This document shows, piece by piece, positions 49,286 through 57,427 of a stretch of 64,000 bases of DNA. The notes beneath the pieces are model-generated. The model ran no database searches. It was not told the DNA's origin and saw nothing but the letters and a program-made list of their open reading frames with translations. The DNA is taken from NCBI RefSeq assembly GCF_042658365.1, contig NZ_JBHSQC010000015.1; one strand, given 5' to 3'. The stretch comes from Carnobacterium_A antarcticum (GTDB lineage Bacteria; Bacillota; Bacilli; Lactobacillales; Carnobacteriaceae). Every line of letters starts with the position of its first letter. Positions within the stretch are counted from its first letter, which is position 1. The position numbers and the translations under genes are program-made.

Positions 49286-50293
49286 TTAGTGGCTTAATTT
49301 AGCAAAATATTCTAAAGTACGAACTAATTGTGCAGTGTATGACATTTCGTTGTCATACCAAGCAACAGTTTTAACTAATTGTTTGTCGCCAATTGTAAGA
49401 ACTTTAGTTTGAGTTGCATCATATAATGATCCAAAAGTCATACCTAAAATATCAGAAGAAACGATTGGGTCTTCAGTGTAACCGTAAGATTCGTCAGCAG
49501 CTGCTTTCATTGCTGCATCTACTTCTTCAACAGTAACTGTTTTGTCTAAAACAGTTACTAATTCAGTTAATGAACCAGCTGGTACAGGCACACGTTGTGC
49601 TGCTCCATCTAATTTACCTTTTAATTCAGGGATAACTTCACCGATTGCTTTAGCAGCACCAGTTGTGTTAGGAATGATGTTTTCTGCTGCAGCACGTGCA
49701 CGACGGAAGTCGCCTTTTGGATGTGGAGCATCTAATGTGTTTTGGTCACCAGTGTAAGCGTGAATAGTTGTCATCAATCCTTGAACGATACCATATTTGT
49801 CGTTTAACACTTTAGCCATAGGAGCTAAACAGTTAGTTGTACATGAAGCTCCAGAGATAACTGTTTCAGAACCATCAAGAGTTTCGTGGTTTACGTTGTA
49901 AACGATTGTTTTCATGTCGCCAGTTGCAGGTGCAGAGATAACAACTTTCTTAGCTCCAGCTTTCAAGTGCAATTCAGCTTTTTCTTGAGTTGTGAAGAAA
50001 CCAGTACATTCTAGAACGATTTCTACGCCAAGCTCTCCCCATGGAAGTTCTTCTGGGTTACGGTTGCTTAAGATTTTTACGTCTTTGCCGTTAACTGTGA
50101 ATGCATCGTCTTTAACTTCTACTTCTCCGTTGAAACGTCCTTGAGTTGTATCGTATTTCAACAAGTGAGCTAACATGTTAGCATCTGTTAAGTCGTTGAT
50201 TGCTACTACTTCAATACCTTCTACTTCTTGGATACGGCGGAAAGCAAGACGTCCAATACGTCCAAAACCATTAATACCTACTTTAACTGTCAT
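49286..50293 (-). CDS. gap: Glyceraldehyde-3-phosphate dehydrogenase (glycolytic)
   Basis: NAD-dependent phosphorylating GAPDH. The 335-residue product has the Rossmann start VKVGINGFGRIGRLAFRR, the catalytic Cys151 in SGASCTTNCLAP, His178 in TTIHAYTGDQ, and WYDNEMSYTAQLVRTLEYF at the end. AINDLTD after the second strand fits the NAD-specific glycolytic form (GapA) rather than GapB. AGGAGG precedes the ATG. It follows cggR directly, as in the Bacillus gapA operon, and is predicted to be the most strongly expressed gene of the set. Confidence 0.98.
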   Translation of the reverse strand: MTVKVGINGFGRIGRLAFRRIQEVEGIEVVAINDLTDANMLAHLLKYDTTQGRFNGEVEVKDDAFTVNGKDVKILSNRNPEELPWGELGVEIVLECTGFFTTQEKAELHLKAGAKKVVISAPATGDMKTIVYNVNHETLDGSETVISGASCTTNCLAPMAKVLNDKYGIVQGLMTTIHAYTGDQNTLDAPHPKGDFRRARAAAENIIPNTTGAAKAIGEVIPELKGKLDGAAQRVPVPAGSLTELVTVLDKTVTVEEVDAAMKAAADESYGYTEDPIVSSDILGMTFGSLYDATQTKVLTIGDKQLVKTVAWYDNEMSYTAQLVRTLEYFAKLSH

Positions 50294-50333
50294 AAATAAA
50301 TTTCCTCCTTTAGGAATCGTGAAAATTTTTATT

Positions 50334-51371
50334 TTAAAGGGTTATCCCTTTTAAAATCTGATTGGCGGCACCTTCATCTGTGATCAACCACGTCTGAGCA
50401 GGTGCTTTTTTCATATAAGCTTCAATTGCGTTGGCCTTAGATCGTCCACCGGCAATCGCGATCACACTTGAAACGTGCGAAAGATCTTTTGACTGCATGC
50501 CAATACGAGGAATTTTATAAACTACTTCTCCCGCTTGGTTGTAGAACTCTCCAAAAGCTTCACCAACTGCTGCTTTTTCTTTAATCAGAGCTAGAGCTTC
50601 TTGGCTCATTCCTCTGCGTTCTGCCATGTGCATGGCATCTCCGATACCATAAAGCACACAATTAGCACGTTCGACCAGATCCAATGTTTTTTTGATCTCT
50701 GGTTCTTGCAATAGCGGTTTGTATGTTTCTTCGCTCACCTGTTCCGGTACATAAAGAACACGATTTGCGCCTCCCGCTTTTTTAGCCATTTGGGCGCTGA
50801 CAGCATTCGCTTGAATGTTGACCGATTCGCCCAGACCGCCTCTGGCTGGCACAAATATTAGTTCGCGATGATAAGAAAGACTCTCATTCATATGGTTAGC
50901 AACTTCAGCCATAGTTGTACCGCCCATGACTGCTATGATGTTGTCCCCTTCAGGTAGCAAGAATTTCAATGAATCCATTGTTGCTCGTCCTAGTTCTTCT
51001 TGAACCTTGGCTTGCTCATCTACGTCTCCTGAGACGATGATGCAATGTTCTATTTGAAAATAAATAGCTAATTGATTTTCTTTTTCTCGCATCCCTAATA
51101 GTTGCCCCATCATTTGGTCCAGTTCCCGGTATACTAATTCACCGTTCGCGGTTAGCTGCATACCCAGCTTGGATGTTTGAATCAAGTTTTGCTTTTTTAA
51201 AGCATCTACTTCCGTTCTCAATACACGCTCAGTAATATTCAATTTACCGGCCAACACTCTGCGGCCCACTGGACCTGCTAAATAAATGTTGCGTAAAATT
51301 TGATATCGTTCTCTCAGCGTGTCCATGATATCCGGTGCTACTTTTTCGATAATAGACAATACATCTTGCAT
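50334..51371 (-). CDS. cggR: CggR, central glycolytic genes regulator
   Basis: SorC-family repressor of the glycolytic operon, released by fructose-1,6-bisphosphate in Bacillus. From ATG 51371 it has 345 residues: an N-terminal winged helix (LAGKLNITERVLRTEVDALKKQNL) and a SorC effector domain with AVMGGTTMAEVANHMN, PARGGLGESVNIQANAVSAQMAKKAGG and IAGGRSKANAIEAYMK. GAGG lies six bases before the ATG; the longer ORF to 51407 would start in the operator-like repeats. It is the first gene of the operon, with a strong promoter about 175 bases upstream. Confidence 0.95.
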   Translation of the reverse strand: MQDVLSIIEKVAPDIMDTLRERYQILRNIYLAGPVGRRVLAGKLNITERVLRTEVDALKKQNLIQTSKLGMQLTANGELVYRELDQMMGQLLGMREKENQLAIYFQIEHCIIVSGDVDEQAKVQEELGRATMDSLKFLLPEGDNIIAVMGGTTMAEVANHMNESLSYHRELIFVPARGGLGESVNIQANAVSAQMAKKAGGANRVLYVPEQVSEETYKPLLQEPEIKKTLDLVERANCVLYGIGDAMHMAERRGMSQEALALIKEKAAVGEAFGEFYNQAGEVVYKIPRIGMQSKDLSHVSSVIAIAGGRSKANAIEAYMKKAPAQTWLITDEGAANQILKGITL

Positions 51372-51391
51372 GAGCAACCTCTTCCTAGCTG

Positions 51392-51425
51392 GACGTTTAA
51401 CGACCACGTAAGTCGTTTAGCGACC
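51392..51425. promoter_or_regulatory. Tandem direct repeats in the cggR leader, candidate CggR operator
   Basis: GACGTTTAACGACC (51392-51405) and GTCGTTTAGCGACC (51412-51425) are direct repeats 20 bp apart, each itself partly palindromic. They sit between the promoter and the cggR ATG, matching the known layout of CggR sites (two tandem repeats downstream of the promoter). Confidence 0.6.
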
Positions 51426-51545
51426 CTTACTACCTAAAAAAACAAGAGATCTAAGCAAAACAAGACATTCAGTTAACTGTATGTTTTATTCTTGTTATCC
51501 TTAACAGCATGTAAAAACATCCTGCATTCATCTCTTACATCCTCT

Positions 51546-51574
51546 ATTTTACCATTTCACAATCTAACTTTCAA
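51546..51574 (-). promoter_or_regulatory. cggR-gap operon promoter
   Basis: -35 TTGAAA (51569-51574), 17-base spacer, -10 TAAAAT (51546-51551), minus strand. The leader downstream contains the palindrome CAGTTAACTG within a larger ACAAGA...TCTTGT stem (about 51450-51496). Confidence 0.75.
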
Positions 51575-51665
51575 CTATAAAGGTTAAATCCTTATGAAAC
51601 ATCCGATTCTTTCTATATATGACGTTTTTTTGTCTTTTTAGAGTTAATTTAGCTCTTAAAAGCTG

Positions 51666-51700
51666 AAAACAGCGAAAGTTTATCTTTTACTTCCGCTGTT
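51666..51700 (-). terminator. Probable terminator of DsbA-like gene
   Basis: AACAGCGAAAGT (51668-51679) pairs with ACTTCCGCTGTT (51689-51700), one mismatch; only a short T-run follows. Confidence 0.55.
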
Positions 51701-51763
51701 CGTTCCTATTTCTGAACAAAAAATACATAGCCAGTTTCTTTTCTGATTATTATTTTTTACTTT

Positions 51764-52306
51764 TTATTTGGTTGTTTCGTTTAAAGCTGTTTCAATTAAA
51801 TCAGTCAATTCATCTGATGTGATGTGTTCATCAAAAATAGCTTCTCCGATAAAAACAGAAGGAACAAGCACAACATTAGCCCGGCCAGCTTCTTCAATGA
51901 TGCCGTTGATTTCTTCTGTATTGGGTTGATGTGTCAATCCCCGTTTCTCTTCTACATATGCGGCAACTTCTTTTAATTCTTCTAGATCGCCCCATTCATC
52001 TTGCTTGTCATAGAAATAATCCATTTCTTCCAAAGCTTTCTCTGGATTCGAATAATCCAAATAATGATGAACAACGTTTCCTTTTGCCAAGCTTGGTTTT
52101 TCTTTATCAAAGTGCTTAATGATCCGTTGGACTTTTCCAGCTGCTACATAATATGCTAGAACATCTTTTGAATCTTCATACCATTTTTTACAGAATGGAC
52201 AACGTAAATTAATAAATTCAATAACTTTTACTGGTGCATCAGGATTTCCAATTTTAAATCCATAAGTGGTGCCCACTTCGCTTGCTATGATATTGCTGAT
52301 ATCCAT
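51764..52306 (-). CDS. DsbA-like thioredoxin-fold protein, probably cytoplasmic
   Basis: A 180-residue thioredoxin-fold protein with a helical insertion, as in the DsbA family. The redox pair is Cys36-Pro-Phe-Cys39 (INLRCPFCKKWYEDS), and the cis-proline loop is NVVLVPSVFIGE. From ATG 52306 there is no signal peptide, so the protein appears cytoplasmic, unlike classical DsbA. AGGGGG precedes this start; the ORF to 52357 adds a hydrophobic stretch but without a ribosome site. It is a single gene. Related Firmicutes proteins are annotated only as thioredoxin-domain or DsbA-family proteins. Confidence 0.78.
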   Translation of the reverse strand: MDISNIIASEVGTTYGFKIGNPDAPVKVIEFINLRCPFCKKWYEDSKDVLAYYVAAGKVQRIIKHFDKEKPSLAKGNVVHHYLDYSNPEKALEEMDYFYDKQDEWGDLEELKEVAAYVEEKRGLTHQPNTEEINGIIEEAGRANVVLVPSVFIGEAIFDEHITSDELTDLIETALNETTK

Positions 52307-52410
52307 CAAAACTTCCCCCTTACCATTTGTAACCAATAGTATACATGTAAAACCCATGAAATGTTATTTTCCTGTTTGCTCTTTTTTTGGTTCTATCATT
52401 TTTCATCTAA

Positions 52411-52446
52411 TAAAAAAAGCCAAAAGCCCTAAGGCTTCCGGCTTTC
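52411..52446 (-). terminator. clpP terminator
   Basis: AAAGCCGGAAGCC pairs with GGCTTTTGGCTTT (minus strand, one bulge), then a T-run; five bases after the clpP stop. Confidence 0.85.
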
Positions 52447-52450
52447 ATTT

Positions 52451-53047
52451 TTATTGTTTTAATTCTGCGCTATTTTCCATAATTTCATCGATCAAACCAT
52501 ACGCTTTTGCATCTTCTGCAGACATGAAGTTATCACGATCCGTATCGCGTTCAATCACTTCAATTGGTTGTCCGGTGCGTTCAGATAAAATTTTGTTTAG
52601 GCGTTCACGCGTTTTTAAAATATGACGAGCAGCGATTTCGATTTCAGTCGCTTGTCCTTGTGCTCCTCCAAGAGGTTGGTGAATCATAATTTCAGCATTT
52701 GGCAAAGCAAACCGTTTGCCTTTTGCACCAGCAGTCAACAAGAAACTTCCCATTGAAGCAGCCATTCCCATTGCAATGGTTTGAACATCTGCTTTAATGA
52801 AGTTCATGGTGTCAAAAATCGCTAGTCCTGCTGTTACGCTTCCACCTGGTGAGTTAACGTAAATAAAAATATCTTTTTCAGAATCTTGAGCATCCAAGAA
52901 TAATAATTGAGCGATAACAGAGTTTGCTACATTATCATCGATTTGGCCACTCAGCATAATGATGCGGTCTTTCAATAAACGAGAATAAATATCATAAGCA
53001 CGTTCGCCTCTTGGGGATTGTTCAATTACTGTAGGTACTAAATTCAT
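52451..53047 (-). CDS. clpP: ClpP, ATP-dependent protease proteolytic subunit
   Basis: Serine peptidase that forms the double-heptamer barrel used by ClpX, ClpC and ClpE. From ATG 53047 it has 198 residues with the exact catalytic positions Ser98 (GMAASMGS), His123 (MIHQPLGG) and Asp172 (DTDRDNFMSA). The N-terminal MNLVPTVIEQSPRGERAYDIYSRLLKDRII is typical of Firmicutes. AGGAGG lies nine bases before the ATG. A CtsR box overlaps the promoter, so it belongs to the class III heat-shock regulon. Monocistronic. Confidence 0.98.
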   Translation of the reverse strand: MNLVPTVIEQSPRGERAYDIYSRLLKDRIIMLSGQIDDNVANSVIAQLLFLDAQDSEKDIFIYVNSPGGSVTAGLAIFDTMNFIKADVQTIAMGMAASMGSFLLTAGAKGKRFALPNAEIMIHQPLGGAQGQATEIEIAARHILKTRERLNKILSERTGQPIEVIERDTDRDNFMSAEDAKAYGLIDEIMENSAELKQ

Positions 53048-53118
53048 ATGTTGTTTCCTCCTCAAATCTTTACTTCTTTTTTATTGTAACATAAACTTTT
53101 TAAATCTTACTATGTTAT

Positions 53119-53147
53119 AGTTTACCCCTTTGGTCAACAAAGGTCAA
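53119..53147 (-). promoter_or_regulatory. clpP promoter
   Basis: -35 TTGACC (53142-53147), 17-base spacer, -10 TAAACT (53119-53124). The -35 lies inside the CtsR operator. Confidence 0.75.
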
Positions 53148-53148
53148 A
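53132..53148. promoter_or_regulatory. CtsR operator at clpP
   Basis: Heptad direct repeat GGTCAAC-AAA-GGTCAAA, the standard CtsR site with a three-base spacer. It overlaps the -35 region, so bound CtsR should block transcription until heat or stress. Confidence 0.9.
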
Positions 53149-53166
53149 TAGTTTGTTTCATTTTTA

Positions 53167-53202
53167 AAAAAAAAAAAACGATTAGATTTTTCATCTAATC
53201 GT
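53167..53202 (-). terminator. dus terminator
   Basis: CGATTAGAT (53179-53187) pairs with ATCTAATCG (53193-53201); twelve Ts follow on the minus strand. Confidence 0.85.
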
Positions 53203-53281
53203 CACAAGAATGTCCCTTGAGGACTTTAATTCCAATAGTCCATTTTCGGTTGAGTGCTTTAAACGACTGGAGAATTTTCTG

Positions 53282-54274
53282 CTATTTCCCTACAATATCC
53301 TTATTTTTTTCTTCAAAAGCATCTAGTAAGGCCCGCGCTTCATTTGTTGTTTCTGTTTCCATTAACTGCACTCTTAAATCACTCGCTCCGCGAATACCGC
53401 GCACATATATCTTAAAAAAGCGACGAAGAGGTCTAAACGAACGTGGTTCTTCTTCCTTAGCAGAATAATGATCAAAAAGATCCAAATGCAATCTGAATAA
53501 GTCCAGCAATTCTTTGCTGCTATGTTCTTTCGGCTCTTTTTCAAATGCATAAGGGTTGTGAAAAACACCTCTTCCGATCATAACTCCATCCACACCATAT
53601 TCCTCAACTAGTTTCAAACCTGTTTCACGATCTGGAATGTCTCCATTAATCGTCAAAAGGGTCTGCGGTGCAATCTCGTCACGCAATTTTTTGATCTCTG
53701 AAATCAGTTCCCAATGAGCATTCCCTTTACTCATTTCTTTTCGTGTGCGCAAATGGATAGAAAGATTGGCAATATCTTGTTCCAAAACATGTGTCAGCCA
53801 ATCGCGCCATTCATCGATGTTTATATATCCAAGCCGAGTCTTGACACTTACCGGCAATCCTCCTGCTTTTGCTGCTTGGATTAAATCTGCAGCAACTTGG
53901 GAACGGCGGATAAGGCCGCTGCCTTTCCCTTTTCCTGCTACATTGGGTACTGGACAACCCATATTGATATCGATTCCGCTGAAACCTTCTTCGGCCATAC
54001 CGATACTCATTTTCCGGAAATATTCGGCTTCATCTCCCCATATATGAGCGACCATGGGCTGTTCATCTTCCGTAAACGTTAACCGTCCACGAACACTATT
54101 ACGTCCTTCGGGATGACAATAGCTAACGGTATTTGTAAACTCTGTAAAAAACACATCCGGTCTGCCAGCTTCACTCACTACATGCCGAAACACAACATCC
54201 GTCACATCTTCCATTGGTGCCAATATAAAAAACGGCCGCGGCAAATCTTGCCAAAAATTCTCTTTCATCTTCAA
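53282..54274 (-). CDS. dus: tRNA-dihydrouridine synthase
   Basis: FMN-dependent reduction of uridine to dihydrouridine in tRNA D-loops. The 330-residue protein has PFFILAPMEDVTDVVFRH, the FMN-site INMGCPVPNVAGKGKGSGLIRRSQVAADLIQAAK with the conserved Cys, VSVKTRLGY, LSIHLRTRKEM, ITINGDIPDR-like LLTINGDIPDRETG and DGVMIGRGVFHNPYAF. The start is either TTG 54274, correctly spaced from GGAAGGA, or ATG 54268 two codons later. It differs from typical DusB in details, so no subfamily letter is assigned. It is a single-gene unit with a good promoter. Confidence 0.93.
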   Translation of the reverse strand: MKMKENFWQDLPRPFFILAPMEDVTDVVFRHVVSEAGRPDVFFTEFTNTVSYCHPEGRNSVRGRLTFTEDEQPMVAHIWGDEAEYFRKMSIGMAEEGFSGIDINMGCPVPNVAGKGKGSGLIRRSQVAADLIQAAKAGGLPVSVKTRLGYINIDEWRDWLTHVLEQDIANLSIHLRTRKEMSKGNAHWELISEIKKLRDEIAPQTLLTINGDIPDRETGLKLVEEYGVDGVMIGRGVFHNPYAFEKEPKEHSSKELLDLFRLHLDLFDHYSAKEEEPRSFRPLRRFFKIYVRGIRGASDLRVQLMETETTNEARALLDAFEEKNKDIVGK

Positions 54275-54375
54275 TAACCGATCCTTCCGTAACGGGATAC
54301 CAGGTCATACCTTCATCCCAAATTAAAACTGCATAAACTGTTTAACATCTCAATGGTAATTTTTCAACATCTGGA

Positions 54376-54404
54376 ATTATACCTCTATTTGTGAAATCAG
54401 TCCA
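54376..54404 (-). promoter_or_regulatory. dus promoter
   Basis: -35 TGGACT (54399-54404), 17-base spacer, -10 TATAAT (54376-54381), about 100 bases before the start. Confidence 0.6.
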
Positions 54405-54467
54405 CTTCGATTTATCTAGTTGCTCTACCTTTTATTTCCGCTTCTTTCAAGACTTGTCTTAATAAAA

Positions 54468-54629
54468 AATGCTTGGTCAAATCGTGTTGACAACTCTTAA
54501 GCAAAAAATGGGTTGTCAGAGAGAACCTTCCTATCTAACAACGTGCCCTCCTCTTTAAAGACGATAATAAGATAGTGCTAGTCTATAAGAGGCAATCTTT
54601 TCACTTACCAAGACCACTATGATAGAACT
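54468..54629 (-). mobile_element. Diverged third element with ISL3-type ends
   Basis: About 162 bp, in reverse orientation. Read on the minus strand it starts GTTCTATCATAGTGG and continues CTTGGTAAGTGAAA, like copies 1 and 2, and ends CAACACGATTTGACC, like the right end of copy 2. The interior is different and has no transposase frame. It is flanked by a 12-bp direct repeat CTTAATAAAAAA (54458-54469 and 54628-54639), of which eight bases (TAATAAAA) fit a target duplication. This may be a separate MITE type or an IS remnant using the same ends. Confidence 0.6.
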
Positions 54630-54772
54630 TAATAAAAAAGATCCGAAAATCGTAAGTGTTTTTACGAAATCCGGGTCTGAACGGTGCCTGTTTATTTTAG
54701 TTAGCGGCTGGTTTTTCTAAAGCCTTTCAAACCATCCGACAAATTTAATCGGACGTAACAGAACGTGCTATA

Positions 54773-54844
54773 TGCCCCCTGAGGGAATCGAACCCCCATT
54801 TCAAGAATCGGAATCTTACGTGATATCCATTACACTAAGGGGAC
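54773..54844 (-). tRNA. tRNA-Arg (anticodon CCG)
   Basis: A cloverleaf reads on the minus strand from 54844: acceptor GTCCCCT pairs with AGGGGGC, a D arm, the anticodon stem TAAGA/TCTTG around loop TTCCGAT (anticodon CCG, codon CGG), and a T arm with GGTTCGATTCC. CCA is not encoded. It is a stand-alone gene. Confidence 0.92.
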
Positions 54845-54867
54845 TTCTTAAAATTACCAACTATTAC

Positions 54868-54896
54868 AGTGTATCTGATAACTGGTAAAAAAACAA
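54868..54896 (-). promoter_or_regulatory. tRNA-Arg promoter
   Basis: -35 TTGTTT (54891-54896), 17-base spacer, -10 TACACT (54868-54873), 23 bases before the tRNA 5' end. Confidence 0.55.
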
Positions 54897-54982
54897 GGCA
54901 TTTTTACGGGTCATAAGATTCGACTAGCCCTTTATGTTATAATAAAGTCAGAAAAAAAGGTTTTTAACAAGGAGGTCACCGC

Positions 54983-56350
54983 ATGAATTTCGAACAATCC
55001 TTTACACAGCAACAAAACCAAGTTCAAAAAATGGCTATGACTCAACAACTCCAACAATCCATTCAAATGCTGCAATACAATCAAGAAGATTTATTAACTT
55101 TTTTAAACCAGAAAGCTTTGGGAAATCCTTTAATTGAAATTACTTTTCCACAAGAGCGCCCAGCTGAGAAATTGTCAGCTGCTGATTATGCGAGTACGAT
55201 ACCCCATAACCGAGACGATGAAGAATTAAACTTTATGAATCAAATTCCGGATACTTATTTATCTTTATTCGAATACCTGACTGAACAAATCCATTTAACG
55301 ATGAGAGAAACTTATCTAAGAGAATTGGTGTTGTGGTTAACAGAATACTTAGATACCAATGGTTACTTGACGATTTCATTAGAAGAAGCTGCTCAGTTAA
55401 CGCAAGCACAAGAATTGCAGCTCTTAGACGCCTTGACTTTGCTTCAACAATTGGAGCCAGCAGGCGTAGGCGCCAGAAACTTACAGGAATGTTTGCTGCT
55501 TCAAATAGAGCGTGATGAAACAGCTCCTAATATGGCTTACCTCCTCCTTGAAGAAGAATTTGAACTCTTCGCCACTCGTAAATGGAAGGAGATCACTCGT
55601 AAACTGGACATCTCATTAAATGAAATTCAAATCATCTCAGATTTTGTTCAAACCTTGTCGCCTTATCCAGGCGCTTTGTTCAATGGTGAAACTGAACAGT
55701 ACCTTAAACCGGATTTATTTGTCAAAATCGAATCCGATGATTTAAAAGTTATCTCTATTAAGACAGGTTTGCCCGTTATTTCTTTTCAAAAAGATTACTA
55801 CCACGATATGATGCAAGTAAAAGACCAAGACGTCACTAAATTTATGAAAGACAAGTACGCTGAATATGAATGGCTCAAACGCAGTCTAGTACAGCGCGGC
55901 GACACGATTTTGCGAGTCGGAACGGCCATTGTCGAAAAACAAAAGAGCTTTTTCTTGATGCCGGAACACCCGATTCAGCCTCTGACTTTAAAAGATATCG
56001 CATTAGAATTGGATATTCACGAATCAACTGTCAGTCGATCGGTCAATGGAAAATATTTAGAAACGGCTTTCGGTGTCTTTGAATTAAAGCACTTTTTTAC
56101 AAATGCTTTAAATCTAACAAAAACAAATCAATCGCCGACAACTGAAGATCCAGCAACGGTTTCTGCTGAACAAGTCAAGCAAAAACTGACTGAGCTGATT
56201 GAAACAGAAAACAAACAAAAACCACTATCCGATCAAAAGCTAGTGGACCTTTTAACAGCAGAAGGTGTTGAGATTTCTCGAAGAACCATCGCTAAATACC
56301 GCGATGCTCTATTTATCCCACCCTCTTCTAAACGCAAACGATTCGAATAA
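54983..56350 (+). CDS. rpoN: RpoN, RNA polymerase sigma-54 factor
   Basis: Alternative sigma factor that needs AAA+ activators such as ManR/LevR. The 455-residue protein has the Gln-rich region I (QQNQVQKMAMTQQLQQSIQMLQYNQEDLL), the core-binding region (LLQQLEPAGVGARNLQECLLLQ), the helix-turn-helix (PLTLKDIALELDIHESTVSRSVNGKYLETAFGVFELKHFF) and, at the C-terminus, the RpoN box ISRRTIAKYRDAL, which differs slightly from the usual ARRTVAKYR. AAGGAGG precedes ATG 54983 and a TATAAT -10 is at 54938-54943. In Lactobacillales its targets are mainly mannose-class PTS operons. Confidence 0.96.
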   Translation: MNFEQSFTQQQNQVQKMAMTQQLQQSIQMLQYNQEDLLTFLNQKALGNPLIEITFPQERPAEKLSAADYASTIPHNRDDEELNFMNQIPDTYLSLFEYLTEQIHLTMRETYLRELVLWLTEYLDTNGYLTISLEEAAQLTQAQELQLLDALTLLQQLEPAGVGARNLQECLLLQIERDETAPNMAYLLLEEEFELFATRKWKEITRKLDISLNEIQIISDFVQTLSPYPGALFNGETEQYLKPDLFVKIESDDLKVISIKTGLPVISFQKDYYHDMMQVKDQDVTKFMKDKYAEYEWLKRSLVQRGDTILRVGTAIVEKQKSFFLMPEHPIQPLTLKDIALELDIHESTVSRSVNGKYLETAFGVFELKHFFTNALNLTKTNQSPTTEDPATVSAEQVKQKLTELIETENKQKPLSDQKLVDLLTAEGVEISRRTIAKYRDALFIPPSSKRKRFE

Positions 56351-56357
56351 ATCGAGC

Positions 56358-56398
56358 AAAAAACGCCAGATACTTTTAAAAGTGTCTGGCGTTTTTCA
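56358..56398. terminator. Bidirectional terminator between rpoN and whiA
   Basis: AAAAACGCCAGATACTTTT pairs with AAAAGTGTCTGGCGTTTTT (one mismatch); A- and T-runs on both sides suit the convergent genes. Confidence 0.92.
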
Positions 56399-56414
56399 TA
56401 TGCTTTTAAATGAA

Positions 56415-57368
56415 TTACTTTTGATTGGCGGTCATTGCATTCTGAGTACGCAATTTTTCCGCGATTTCATTTATTTTCCGCAGTCGATGATTGATACCCG
56501 ATTTGCTGATTTGTCCGCTAGGAATCATTTCCCCTAATTCTTTCAGGGTAACTTCTGGTGATTTCAACCGAATCAAAGCAATTTCTTGTAACTTATCCGG
56601 CAATTTATCTAAACCCATCGTTTCTTCGATGTATTGAATACTCTCAATTTGTTTACCGGCTGCATCAATTGTTTTATTTAGATTTGCATTTTCACAGTTC
56701 ACTAGGCGATTGACTGAATTGCGCATATCTCGGACGATCCGAACATCTTCAAATTTCAGCATACCGCTTGTGGCGCCTGTCAAAGCTAAAAAGTCAGCGA
56801 TTTTTTCGCCCTCTTTCAAATAAGTAATGTACCCGTTGCGCCTCTCTAACGTTCGTGCATTCATTTCAAAATAATTCATCATTTGGCAAATATCGTCATT
56901 GTGTTCCGCATAGTTAGAATAAATTTCTAAATGGTAACGGCTGGTTTCAGGATTGTTGACTGACCCGCCTGCTAAAAAAGCTCCTCTTAAATACGAACGC
57001 ATTTTTTGCGAACTCATCATAATTTCTTCTGGAACATGACTATGCAACGTCATGCCATCCATAATGGAAAGATCAGATAAAACTTTTTGTGTGCCTTTCT
57101 TTAACCGCACGATATAGACATTGTTTTTTTTCAACTTCATTTTCCGACGCACTAATAATTCACTTTCAACGTCAAAATGATCTTTCAATAGTACATAGAT
57201 CCTTCTCGCAATAGCTGCGTTTTCTGTTTGCACGTTAAGAACAAACTTTTTATTAACTAAGTTGACTGTGCCATTCATTCGAATCAATGCTGCTAGTTCT
57301 GCCCGCGCATGTTCACGGTGCACTTCTAATTGAGTCAATTCTTTTTTTACTTCTGAAGCATAAGACAA
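56415..57368 (-). CDS. whiA: WhiA family DNA-binding protein
   Basis: A 317-residue WhiA protein (DUF199), with a degenerate LAGLIDADG-like N-terminal domain (RAELAALIRMNGTVNL, LRGAFLAGGSVNNPETSRYHLEI) and a C-terminal helix-turn-helix (LKELGEMIPSGQISKSGINHRLRKINEIAE). WhiA controls sporulation in Streptomyces and affects division and nucleoid functions in Bacillus; its targets here are unknown. Start is TTG 57368 after a G-rich stretch. It is the last gene of rapZ-yvcK-whiA, the conserved Firmicutes order. Confidence 0.95.
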   Translation of the reverse strand: MSYASEVKKELTQLEVHREHARAELAALIRMNGTVNLVNKKFVLNVQTENAAIARRIYVLLKDHFDVESELLVRRKMKLKKNNVYIVRLKKGTQKVLSDLSIMDGMTLHSHVPEEIMMSSQKMRSYLRGAFLAGGSVNNPETSRYHLEIYSNYAEHNDDICQMMNYFEMNARTLERRNGYITYLKEGEKIADFLALTGATSGMLKFEDVRIVRDMRNSVNRLVNCENANLNKTIDAAGKQIESIQYIEETMGLDKLPDKLQEIALIRLKSPEVTLKELGEMIPSGQISKSGINHRLRKINEIAEKLRTQNAMTANQK

Positions 57369-57427
57369 CTTTACCGCCCCCCCTTCTTCCCTTTGATCAC
57401 CCTAGGTTCCCTCCGAGTCAAATAATC

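Noticed and set aside
52389..52402. GGTTCTATCATTTT near clpP, identical to the left end of the MITE-like element
   Set aside because: Only 14 bases match and no right end or interior follows before the clpP terminator; may be a relic or chance.
54734..54753. Hairpin TCCGA/TCGGA downstream of tRNA-Arg
   Set aside because: Short stem without a T-run; not strong enough to call a terminator.
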